From the NCBI RefSeq assembly GCF_001995215.1, contig NZ_MUXN01000023.1, positions 316 through 64,315 of the forward strand: DNA of 64,000 nt, read 5' to 3'. Under the pieces are notes generated by a model that saw only the letters and a program-made list of their open reading frames with translations, searched no databases and had not been told where the DNA came from. Each line of letters opens with the position of its first letter. Positions within the stretch are counted from its first letter, which is position 1. The stretch comes from Amycolatopsis azurea DSM 43854. Lineage in GTDB: Bacteria; Actinomycetota; Actinomycetes; Mycobacteriales; Pseudonocardiaceae. Positions 33,601-42,045 of this stretch are shown here, piece by piece. Both the position numbers and the translations under genes were made by a program.

Positions 33601-33968
33601 GACCCCGCCGCGAGCTCATTCGACGCGAGCCCATCGAAGGACAGCGATGAGACCACCACCGGCTATGCCTGGGAGTTCGGTGATGGCGCAACCGCCACCG
33701 GCAAGACCATCTCGCACACCTACCCCGCCCGGGTTACTACAGCGTCCGGCTGACCGTGACGGACAACATCGGCAAGATCAACAGCACCCGCCGTCTGGTG
33801 AAGGCCGGCGTCCTCCCGCCCACCGCCGCGTTCACCGGGCATTGCGGCGATGATGTGTGCACGTTCGACGCAAACGCGTCCAGCAACGAGGAAGGAGCGA
33901 TCACCGGATACGCGCGGGACGTCGGCGACGGTGCGACCGGCACCGGCAGGATGGCCTGTCGGTCATGA
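33601..33968 (+). pseudogene. Remnant of a PKD-domain extracellular protein
   Basis: Two PKD-like repeats can be read, with a frameshift near 33728: the first contains TGYAWEFGDGATATGKTISH and, in the next frame, YYSVRLTVTDNIGK; the second contains FDANASSNEEGAITGYARDV followed by GDGATGTG. PKD domains occur in secreted hydrolases and surface proteins. No start, signal peptide or catalytic domain is present and the piece ends abruptly at about 33968. It is a decayed fragment. Confidence 0.7.
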
Positions 33969-34314
33969 CCAAGCGAGCGAGTTTCACGGCGCGACGTAGC
34001 GGTGCCATGCGCTTGCCGCTGCCCGTGCCGGCGAGCGCGGTGCACACGTCGGGGTCGAGCAGCAGCGCGGTATCCGGCGTGATGTTCGGGTCGTCCTCCG
34101 GCAGGGCACCGGCACCGGAGTTCCGCAGGGCGCCGAGCGCGGCCTGCCGCCGCGTCACGACCGCGCGGCGACGCTGCAGTGGAGACCGCTCCCCCTCGCC
34201 GGTCTCACGCTGCCCTCCGGGGACCCCGGCGGGGTGCGTCGCCGATGCCACGGGTGCCAACGCCACCATCAGCACCGCCACCCCGCCGAACGCGCCGCAC
34301 AGGCGAACTGCCAT
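33960..34314 (-). pseudogene. Truncated secreted protein, N-terminal piece
   Basis: The frame from the ATG at 34314 starts with a good signal peptide (MAVRLCGAFGGVAVLMVALA, then PVASATHPA) and continues about 85 residues (including ALGALRNSGAGALPEDDPN). It loses protein-like character where it meets the PKD remnant on the other strand. It is probably the 5' end of a gene for an exported protein, cut by rearrangement. Family unknown. Confidence 0.4.
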
Positions 34315-35166
34315 GACGCCTTCCCCAAGCTCCGACACCATCGGACAACTCCAGAACGGAACGGCCATCGCGCCGCCAAACCACCATCGAGCGACCATTG
34401 AGCCACCCGATCAGCCCAGATCGTCTCCTATTCGCCCAGCCTGCCCCGCAGCGGCGGGACGGTACGACGCCATCACCGTGACCAGCGTCTGACGGCGCGA
34501 GCACGACATAGAACCGGACCTGGACGTGGCGGGCCGCCGCCTGCGCGTGGTCGCGCTCGCTACGCCGCCGCCACTGCGAGCGGAACTGCACTCGCGGCTG
34601 CGGGTCGGCGGGCGAGCACGGCGCGGCCTGGACCGTCCGCCACCCGTGAGCGGACCGACCCGCCGACGAGGACGGTCCACTCAGGACATCGCAGATCCTC
34701 ACCCGGTTGTAGGCGGCCGGACAGATCGCACCGTCTGCGGCGGAAACGACGGAGGCTCGCCCGGATGATCTTGGGCGCGTGGAACAGTCCGGCCGCGAGA
34801 GGAGCGATTGTCGGACCGTGTACCGAAGTTGCGATCACTTTCCGATGCTGCTGCACAATCGAAGGTTGCGGTCTCCGTGTCTCGGCGTACTGCCGCGGTG
34901 ACCCAGATTGCGCTCAGGGCAGGACATCCCATCTTGCGTCACTTCTTACCTAGCATGTATTTGCACAGGAGCGACGGTGTGTCGGCGGTCTGTTTGTCGC
35001 TCAAGGTGCAACGCATCATCTCCGCCGCATACCATTGCGACTCCTTGTTCAGCGCCACCGCCAGGTGGTATCCCGGCCGGTTGGGCGCCGGTGCTGGCGA
35101 GCGGGTCGTGCTTCCAGTGGTAGGCACAGGACGAGCACAGCCGGGCTCCGCAATTTGTGGCGATCC
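34315..35166. other. Decayed region without an intact gene
   Basis: I see no gene. On the minus strand, pieces reading LCSSCAYHWKHDPLAS (about 35110-35155) and YHLAVALNKESQWYAAEMMR (about 35010-35070, another frame) could be the broken tail of a small zinc-binding protein downstream of the recombinase remnant. Confidence 0.3.
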
Positions 35167-35349
35167 TCAAACACCCCGCGACCTGGCAAGCTTTCCAGCA
35201 GAGCTGCGGATGGTCGTGAGGAACTCCAGGAGGCGGGCGCTCCAGCTCCAGTTGATCAGTTGCTCGAACTCGGGCGTGATGGCTGCGAGCAAGTCGTCGA
35301 GGTCCTTGTCGCGGTCGAGATGGACTGGTGCCGTCGCCGTGTTGTTCAT
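35167..35349 (-). CDS. Small protein coupled to the recombinase remnant
   Basis: A 60-residue frame whose ATG overlaps the stop of the tyrosine recombinase remnant (ATGA). It encodes an acidic then Trp-rich helix-like stretch (DKDLDDLLAAITPEFEQLIN). It could be the N-terminal stub of the third gene of a recombinase-type transposon, its remainder decayed as noted for the next region. No family is recognised. Confidence 0.35.
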   Translation of the reverse strand: MNNTATAPVHLDRDKDLDDLLAAITPEFEQLINWSWSARLLEFLTTIRSSAGKLARSRGV

Positions 35350-35840
35350 GGCATCACCGTGTCGACCGGCGCCCGCGGGGTTGGGACCCGATCGACGGCT
35401 TTGCTGATCCGGCTGCTGGCGGAGTGTACGTAGGGGTCGGCAGAGGACGGTCGTGAATGCCCGAGCAGGCGTTGAATCTTGTCGAGCGCCGCGCCGGCGT
35501 CCGCCAGGTCGCTGGCGAACGAGTGCCGCAGCATGTTTGGGGCAGCTGCCACGCCAGCCCGACGCGCTCCCCCAGCATCATCACCAGTTCGTTGAGCGCC
35601 TGCGGTCGGATCGGCTGGCCCAACGGCTGGCGAACAGGTTCACCAGCAGGAAGTCCAGTGGGACCGCCCGCGAGCGTCGCGACTTCGCCCAAGCGCCGTT
35701 GACGTTCTCTCGCCGCACCACGTGCAGGTGCCCGCCTTGAACCGGACATCCCAATGCCATTGAGCTGGGTAGGAGATGGTTGTCCTCGCGGTGCAGGTCG
35801 GCGACCTCGCCGTGGCGAAGCCCAGCACGCGCGATCAGCG
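35346..35840 (-). pseudogene. Tyrosine recombinase/integrase remnant
   Basis: Parts of the catalytic domain can be read in more than one frame: LIARAGLRHGEVADL with the first catalytic Arg, ENVNGAWAKSRRSRAVPLDF with the conserved Lys region, then in another frame MLRHSFASDLADAGAALDKI and LLGHSRPSSADPYVH with the second Arg, His and Tyr. The N-terminal half is absent and at least one frameshift separates the blocks. It marks a lost integrative element. Confidence 0.8.
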
Positions 35841-35889
35841 GTGCGGGCGAGCGCGCCGTTGAGGCCACCTGTGGCCTGGAACGCTGGGA

Positions 35890-36095
35890 GGATGTTGCCT
35901 TTCGGTGGCGCCAGGTCTCCACCAGCGCGTGCGACAAGAGCGGCAGGGCACCGGTCTGACCGTGTGTGTGGGCGATCAGGACGCTGAGCAAATCACTCTC
36001 GACGGCACAAGCCGCGGCGGACGCCGGACGGGTGATGGCACGCCGGAGTTCCTCGGCTGTCATCGGGCCGACGGTGACCTGCGCGTCCTGCATCC
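35890..36095 (-). pseudogene. STAND NTPase fragment
   Basis: About 65 codons match the helical part of large actinobacterial STAND/WD40 NTPases: VTVGPMTAEELRRAITRPA and the segment GQTGALPLLSHALVETWR. Nothing else of the protein remains. The frame runs straight into the recombinase remnant, so two unrelated genes have been joined by deletion. Confidence 0.65.
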
Positions 36096-36109
36096 TGCGT
36101 AGGACGCGC

Positions 36110-36365
36110 CATGCCGCACCACATCGGAGGTGATGGTGACGCGCACCGTCGTTTCTCCCGCACACTGCTCGGCCAGGTAGGCCCGCACGTGGTAGCTGCG
36201 GCAGGTGCCCTGGCCCACGTGGATGAAGGCCAGGAATACCGAGTCCCGGAAGGCGACCACATGCCCGCGCGGGAACCAGGGCCAGCGCGGCCTCCACGAC
36301 CACCTCGAGAGCGAAGGTTCCCGGCAGCGTTGGCAGGTCACCTACGAGATGCTCGGTGAGCTACG
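36110..36365 (-). pseudogene. Polyketide synthase dehydratase-domain fragment
   Basis: The stretch LTEHLVGDLPTLPGTFALEV has the dehydratase HxxxGxxxxP pattern; it continues after a frame change as VVAFRDSVFLAFIHVGQGTC and TTVRVTITSDVV, as in PKS double-hotdog dehydratases. Only this piece remains, just upstream of the NRPS end. It suggests that a PKS gene once stood here. Confidence 0.6.
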
Positions 36366-36437
36366 TGGGCTACTGAGCTGGCTCGATTAGCTACCGCACC
36401 ACCGACGGGCTGGTGAAGTTCTCGGGCACCGCGTCCA

Positions 36438-39400
36438 TCAGCGTCTCGTTGGCGGGCTGGCCAAGCCAGTACCCGTACTTGTATTACTGGTATTGTGCGT
36501 GGCCGCTTCGGCGTGCGCGGTCGAATCGGGGATTGCCTCGGCGTCGGCGCAGATTGCTTTAATCGCCAGGTTGAGCTGCTTGAGCATCCGGCTGGCCGCA
36601 CAGGTGTCGGTGCTGCGGAGCTGGGTGTTGAGCGCGACCATGTCGGTGAGCGGGCCGCGTTGGATGTCCGTGTAGACGGCGAAGGCTGTCTCGTTGGCGA
36701 ACACCCAGTCGGATCGGGGCTTCAGCGGCGCGTAGTCTATGTGTGCCAATGCTCTCGGCTCGGTGTAAGTGAAGACGCTGTCGAAGAGCGGGCCTGCCGT
36801 CCACTCGACCAGATCGCTCATGGCCACCCACCGGTGGGCAAGGACGTCCCGTTCCCAGGCGAACACCGCGCGGATGAGCTCGGCCCACGAGTCACAGATC
36901 TGCAGGTTGGCTGCGAACGGCAGCAGGTTGACGAACATCCCCACAGCCAGATCCGCACCCGGTTCCTCGGGACGCGTGTTGGCGACCATCCCGACCACCG
37001 GTTTCCGAGCGTTCGTCATACGTCCGGTGGCCCACACGTGCGCGGCGGCGAAGACGCACTTGGCAGGCACGCCCAGCCTCCGGGCAACGTCAACTACCGG
37101 CTCTCCGGGGATCGAATCCCGCGCCTGAACCAGCGGGAGGTGTCCCGCTGGGGTGATGCCAGCGCCGACTCGGGACAAGCGTTCGTGCCAGAACGCTCGC
37201 GCGGCCGGATCCGTCCGCCGCTGCTCTTCGAGACGCGCGTGCCGCGCGGTCCTCCCGGGCGCCGGGTGGGATAGGTCCGCAGGTGCGCCGCCGAGCCGCT
37301 CCCGGTATAGCGCGACAAGGTCGGCCGCTACCAACGACAGGCTCCATCCGTCGAGCAACGCGTGATGGACGACTAAAGCCAGGTGATGGCTCCCGTCACG
37401 GTAGCGGACCACGTGGCAGTGCAGCAGTGGCTCGCGTTCCGAGTCGATCGCCGCAGCCCACCCGGCGCGCCGGTCGAGGATCGCGTCCGGGCTGTCGTCG
37501 GTGTCGGACACGGTCAATGGGATGTCCACGCTGCCGCGGACGCGGTGAACCGGGCCATCGTCGGCAGCCAGGTCGAATCCGTGGTTCAGCACCTCATGGC
37601 GTGCGGTGAGGTCCTGCAGCGCAGAGGTCAACGCATCGCGATTGCAGGGTCCGGAGAGATGGATAGCGGCCAACACGCGGTAGAGCGTGTCATCGCCCAT
37701 GTCGCAGTCGTATAGCACGCCGATCTGTGTCGCGGAGAGCGGAACCGGCGTGTCATCGGTGTCGTCTGCGGTGTCAGCGGGCGACGACTGTGCGATATCC
37801 GCGGCCAGGTCCCGCAGGATTGGAGTCCGGTAGACCGAGGCCACCGTGGCCGCGTAGCCCGCATCCCGGAGCGACTGAACCAGCTGCACGGCACGCATCG
37901 AGTCCCCACCGAGGGCGAAGAAGTCGTCATCCTCCCCGACTTCCTCCACGCCCAGAACCGCCGCGCACACGCTGGTGATCAACTCGGGTGCGGTCCCGTC
38001 GTCGGATCGCGGAACGCTCACCGGGCGTGGTGCGGGCAACGCATCGACGTCGAGCTTGCCTTGAGACGTGAGCGGTAGGACCTCGACAGGCACAATTGCC
38101 CTCGGCAGGAGATGTGCCGGGGCCATCTCGGCCAAGGCCCGGCGAACAGACCGGGGATCGGCGCGAGCGGTGAGCGCCACGTATGCCACGAGTTCCAATT
38201 CCCCCGCGTCGTCTCGCCGCGGCACGACCGCGCACTCCCTGACACCGGGCACACGGGAGAGCAGCGCTTCGACCTCCCCGGGCTCGATCCGGTAACCGCG
38301 CACCTGGACCTGCCGGTCGACACGACCACAGAAGATCAGGTCACCGGAAGGCTCCTGGCGAGCCAGGTCACCAGTTCTGTACATGCGTTTGCCGGGAGGC
38401 CCATCGGGATCCTCGAGGAACCGCGCGGCGGTGAGGTCGGGGCGGTTCAGATACCCGGCCGTCACGCCCGCACCGCTCACGAACATCTCGCCGACGCCGC
38501 CCGGCGCGGTCGGCGCGAGGTCGGAGTCCAGCAACCGCACCCGCAGGTCGTCCAGGGGAACGCCGATCGGGCTGTCGGCCAGGGCGGTGTCGGAGGTGCG
38601 GATCTCTCGTAGAGTCACGTGGACGGTGGTCTCCGTAATGCCGTACATGTTGATCAACCGTGGCCCGCGATCACCATAGGCCGCCATCCAGGGTGCGAGC
38701 ACGATGGGATTGAGCTGTTCACCCCCGAACACGATCAGCCGGAGCGCGCCAGGCGTTCCCTCCGCACTCAACGCGGCCGTGGACAACAACCGGAAGGCGG
38801 TCGGCGTCTGGTTCAGAACCGTCACACCTTGATCGACTACGACGGACCACAGCTCCTGGGGGTCGCGCACGGTCTCATGGGACACCACCACGTACCGACC
38901 ACCGTGGGCCAGTGCGCCCCAGATCTCCCAGACCGAGAAGTCGAACGCGAAGGAGTGAAGTCCCGTCCACACGTCATCGTGGCTGAACCCGAGAGACGCG
39001 CGAGTCATCGAGAACAGTCGGGGTACGCAAACGTGCGGGACGACGACGCCCTTGGGTTTCCCGGTGGAACCCGACGTGTGGATGACGTACATCGGGTCCT
39101 GGGCGTCCGCCTTCCACGCCAGGTCGTCTTCAGGCTCACGTGAGATGCCAGGCTCCGACATGTCGACGAATCGGACGGAGCCGCTATCCACCATTGCTCT
39201 GTGGGCCGCTTGCCCGACTACCACCCGCAGGGCGCAGTCACTGATAACCTGAGCCAGGCGAGCTTGCGGGTAGCCCGGGTCCAGCGGCACATACCCGCCG
39301 CCTGCCTTGAGTACAGCGAGCAAAGCCGTAAGCAGCTCTGCACCGCGCTCGGTCGCGATCCCCACGAGCTGCCCGGGCGCCACACCGAGATCGGCCAGAT

Positions 39401-39554
39401 GGTATGCGAGCTGGTTGGCGTTGCTGTTGAGCGTCCGGTAAGTCGTGGATTTCCCCGTCGTCGCGTCGGTGATCGCGACGCGGTCGCCTGCGTGTTCCGC
39501 CCACCACTCGAAATCTCGGTGGAGGGGTTGCCATCCTCCCTCGCGTGCCATCAT
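36438..39554 (-). CDS. NRPS module A-T-C (predicted Thr-activating)
   Basis: 1038 residues. Adenylation domain at about 1-500 (HTSGSTGKPKGVVV, INMYGITETTVH, YRTGDLA, Lys in SQGKLD), peptidyl carrier at about 520-590 (FFALGGDSM, Ser552 carries phosphopantetheine), condensation domain at about 605-1020 with HHALLDG (His730-Gly736). The eight A-domain code residues I can align read D-F-W-N-V-G-M-V, then H and K, like published Thr codes. There is no epimerase or thioesterase, so the chain must pass in trans. The ATG at 39554 overlaps the stop of the unknown gene upstream; the longer open frame before it is antisense. Confidence 0.92.
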   Translation of the reverse strand: MMAREGGWQPLHRDFEWWAEHAGDRVAITDATTGKSTTYRTLNSNANQLAYHLADLGVAPGQLVGIATERGAELLTALLAVLKAGGGYVPLDPGYPQARLAQVISDCALRVVVGQAAHRAMVDSGSVRFVDMSEPGISREPEDDLAWKADAQDPMYVIHTSGSTGKPKGVVVPHVCVPRLFSMTRASLGFSHDDVWTGLHSFAFDFSVWEIWGALAHGGRYVVVSHETVRDPQELWSVVVDQGVTVLNQTPTAFRLLSTAALSAEGTPGALRLIVFGGEQLNPIVLAPWMAAYGDRGPRLINMYGITETTVHVTLREIRTSDTALADSPIGVPLDDLRVRLLDSDLAPTAPGGVGEMFVSGAGVTAGYLNRPDLTAARFLEDPDGPPGKRMYRTGDLARQEPSGDLIFCGRVDRQVQVRGYRIEPGEVEALLSRVPGVRECAVVPRRDDAGELELVAYVALTARADPRSVRRALAEMAPAHLLPRAIVPVEVLPLTSQGKLDVDALPAPRPVSVPRSDDGTAPELITSVCAAVLGVEEVGEDDDFFALGGDSMRAVQLVQSLRDAGYAATVASVYRTPILRDLAADIAQSSPADTADDTDDTPVPLSATQIGVLYDCDMGDDTLYRVLAAIHLSGPCNRDALTSALQDLTARHEVLNHGFDLAADDGPVHRVRGSVDIPLTVSDTDDSPDAILDRRAGWAAAIDSEREPLLHCHVVRYRDGSHHLALVVHHALLDGWSLSLVAADLVALYRERLGGAPADLSHPAPGRTARHARLEEQRRTDPAARAFWHERLSRVGAGITPAGHLPLVQARDSIPGEPVVDVARRLGVPAKCVFAAAHVWATGRMTNARKPVVGMVANTRPEEPGADLAVGMFVNLLPFAANLQICDSWAELIRAVFAWERDVLAHRWVAMSDLVEWTAGPLFDSVFTYTEPRALAHIDYAPLKPRSDWVFANETAFAVYTDIQRGPLTDMVALNTQLRSTDTCAASRMLKQLNLAIKAICADAEAIPDSTAHAEAATHNTSNTSTGTGLASPPTRR

Positions 39555-40084
39555 CGTGCACGGGCTGCGCAGTAGGCGGCGGTCGTGGTGGCTGAGACGT
39601 CCGACGCCAGCAGCGCTTCGTCGACCGTGTCGCCCTCCGCCAACCTTCGCGCAACCGGTATCCGACAAGGGGCCAGCGGGTTCGGGCTGTTCTGGAGGCA
39701 TTGAGAGACCTTCAGGAACATCTCGGGTGAGCTGGTGTCGCCGACGATAAGGGAATACCGCAGTTCGATGCAGACCTGGTTTCGCTCGAACAGTTCCGCG
39801 TGCGTCGCCGTGGCCTCGGACGCGGCGCGCAAATTCGGCCGGGCATTCGGCGTATAGGGCGCGGTCGTGAACGACCACACCTCGTATCCGGCGATCTGGC
39901 TGGGGACGCCCGCATCACAGTCGCGCAGGAACTCGTTCCAGCACCACGAGAGCCACTCCCCTGACAAGGCCCGACGTACCTCCGGGCTACCCGACCCATC
40001 CATCATCCTGGCGTACGTCACCATCACGTCGCCGGCACACGACGTGAACGGCGTGACCCCTTGAGACAGCGGCACTCCAACCAC
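39551..40084 (-). CDS. Unknown protein paired with an NRPS A domain (copy 1)
   Basis: 177 residues with no family I recognise. It is clearly homologous to the 227-residue protein at 47629-48312: shared blocks are GVTxxT near the start, GVPSQIAG, RAASEA, SPEMFLK/PPEEFLK, GDxVDE and a TTT..CAR ending. Copy 1 lacks a Trp-rich central segment present in copy 2. It has no signal peptide or membrane helix. The GTG start follows AGGAGGAGCT and the stop overlaps the A-T-C gene. The coupling suggests a dedicated partner of the adjoining adenylation enzyme; MbtH homology is not apparent. Confidence 0.75.
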   Translation of the reverse strand: MVGVPLSQGVTPFTSCAGDVMVTYARMMDGSGSPEVRRALSGEWLSWCWNEFLRDCDAGVPSQIAGYEVWSFTTAPYTPNARPNLRAASEATATHAELFERNQVCIELRYSLIVGDTSSPEMFLKVSQCLQNSPNPLAPCRIPVARRLAEGDTVDEALLASDVSATTTAAYCAARAR

Positions 40085-40254
40085 GGCAGCTCCTCCTGTG
40101 TCGCAAAGCAAATCTGCGAGATCGTCACTATGGCATCGCTGACTCGGCACGGTCAGCGCCCTGTTCCATTTCGCGGAACGCGAAGCTGACATGAGCCCCC
40201 ACCGGTGCGATGGTCGAGGTTCCAACAGCTTTGTTCGCACGGAATCGAGCCACT
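40085..40254. promoter_or_regulatory. Divergent promoter region of the NRPS/PKS locus
   Basis: This 170-base gap separates the leftward unknown/A-T-C genes from the rightward A-T/PKS genes and must contain promoters for both. I see no convincing -35/-10 pair or operator. Confidence 0.4.
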
Positions 40255-42045
40255 ATGTCGACTCTGCCCCAGGACAGTGCCCCCGATCGCGCGAAAGGGG
40301 TATCCGGTGTCTGGTCGGCGGTCATCGCCCAGAAGCCGGAACGAGCCGCCATCTGTGCCAGCGATGGTTCCGTGACGACCTACGGGGAACTCGTGGAACG
40401 CGCCCGCCGGACCGCCGGCGCGCTGCACACCACAGGCATCGGCCGAGGGGCATTCGTCGGTGTCTGTCTCCCTCTCGGCGCCGATCTCGTCGTCGCGGCG
40501 CTCGCTGTGCTGCGCTGCGGCGCCGTGTACGTGCCGCTGGATCCCGCCTATCCCGATCCCCGTATGAAGGCCGTGATCGCGGATGCCGGGCTGTCGGTCG
40601 TCCTGACCGACAGCCCGCAGGTACCCAGGATGCACGCGCTCGGCATGGAAACGGTCGCCCTTCCCGACGTGACTTCCGAAACGCCGCCCGCTGTGAGAAT
40701 CCGCCCCCACGACACGGCTTACGTCGTCTACACGTCCGGCTCCACCGGCACCCCCAAAGGGGTCCTCAACTCTCACGGGGCGCTCGACGAAGTGCTGTCG
40801 TGGATGGCTTCGGACTTTCCCCTGCACTTCGCGTCCAGGGTGCTGATGAGGACGACTTCGACCTTTGACGTGTCCATTGTCGAGTTATTCTGGCCACTCG
40901 TCACAGGGGCGACGCTGGTCGTTCCCGAGCATAGTGCGCATCACGATCCGGAGCAGCTCGCGCTCACGATCGCCCGGGGCAGAGTGACCGACACGTTCTT
41001 GGTGCCCAGTCTGCTTCCCGCGCTGTTGGCGGAGCCCGCGCTGGCCGAATGCGCCACATTGCGCAGGATCCTCTTCATCGGTGAGCCGTTGCCCCCCGAG
41101 CACCTGAGGCGTCTCAACGAGGTGCTCGCCGGAGCGGCGGTCTTCAACACCTACGGGCCGTCAGAAGCGGCTGTAGTCAACCTCTGGCACCGGTGCACTC
41201 GTGCGGACGCGTTCGCATCGCGGGTACCCATCGGGCGTCCTGCTGGTCACAACACCGCGGTCATCGTGCGACCCGGCACAATCGACCCCGTCGCGCCGGG
41301 CGAACCAGGGGAACTGGTCCTGGGTGGTCCGCAGGTGGCGTCGGGGTATCACCGCCGGCCCGAGCTGACCGCCGAGAAGTTCGTCGACGGACCCGATGGC
41401 AGGCTCTACCGGACCGGGGATGTCGTGGTCGAGCGTGGGGACGGTGCAATCGAGTTCGTCGGCCGTGCCGACCGCCAGGTCAAGGTGCGCGGCTGTCGGG
41501 TGGAACTGGACGACGTCGAAGCCTCCGCACTCAGCGCGCCGTTCATCAGTGCAGCGGTGGCCGACACTCGGATCCACCCGCAAGACGGGAGCACGACCCT
41601 GGTCGCGTGGGTCGTCGCGGATTCGGATATCGACTCCCGCCGCATCCGTGACCACATGACCGGCCAGGTTCCCGCCTACATGGTGCCCGACCTCGTGGTG
41701 ATGTTGCCGGAGATACCACTGCAGCTCAACGGAAAACTGAACCGGTCCGCCTTGCCGGATCCGTTCGCCGCCCCGGCAGCCCCCGAGCAGGCACCGACCG
41801 TGCCGCTACTGCGCCTGGTCGAGGAGTTGTGGGCCGAACTGTCCGGCAGCCCAACGGAGAATCCGGATGAGGCGTTCTTGGACAGTGGCGGTAATTCCCT
41901 GCTACTGCTGAAGTTCCGGACACGCCTACGATCACGTGGCTACCCCATGCTGCGGGTGCTCGACCTGCTCGACCACCCAACGCCCCGTAAGCTCGCGGCG
42001 TTCCTCGACAGGCAGGACGCGGCACCAGCGCCGCAGAGACGATGA
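40255..42045 (+). CDS. NRPS loading protein A-T
   Basis: 596 residues: adenylation domain at about 1-495 (VYTSGSTGTPKGV, NTYGPSEAAV, YRTGDVV, LQLNGKLNR) and a carrier domain with Ser548 in SGGNSLLLL. The code residues I can align read D-V-V-F-L-I-T-V-V-K, which I cannot match to a substrate. There is no condensation domain, so it should load a starter amino or other acid for the PKS that follows with a 4-base overlap. The ATG at 40255 gives the usual N-terminus; an ATG at 40210 is also possible and neither has a strong ribosome site. Confidence 0.88.
   Translation: MSTLPQDSAPDRAKGVSGVWSAVIAQKPERAAICASDGSVTTYGELVERARRTAGALHTTGIGRGAFVGVCLPLGADLVVAALAVLRCGAVYVPLDPAYPDPRMKAVIADAGLSVVLTDSPQVPRMHALGMETVALPDVTSETPPAVRIRPHDTAYVVYTSGSTGTPKGVLNSHGALDEVLSWMASDFPLHFASRVLMRTTSTFDVSIVELFWPLVTGATLVVPEHSAHHDPEQLALTIARGRVTDTFLVPSLLPALLAEPALAECATLRRILFIGEPLPPEHLRRLNEVLAGAAVFNTYGPSEAAVVNLWHRCTRADAFASRVPIGRPAGHNTAVIVRPGTIDPVAPGEPGELVLGGPQVASGYHRRPELTAEKFVDGPDGRLYRTGDVVVERGDGAIEFVGRADRQVKVRGCRVELDDVEASALSAPFISAAVADTRIHPQDGSTTLVAWVVADSDIDSRRIRDHMTGQVPAYMVPDLVVMLPEIPLQLNGKLNRSALPDPFAAPAAPEQAPTVPLLRLVEELWAELSGSPTENPDEAFLDSGGNSLLLLKFRTRLRSRGYPMLRVLDLLDHPTPRKLAAFLDRQDAAPAPQRR

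Noticed and set aside
39551..40084. MbtH-like protein as identity of the unknown A-domain partner
   Set aside because: MbtH proteins are about 70 residues with conserved Trp and NxEGQ-like motifs; neither paralogue shows them.
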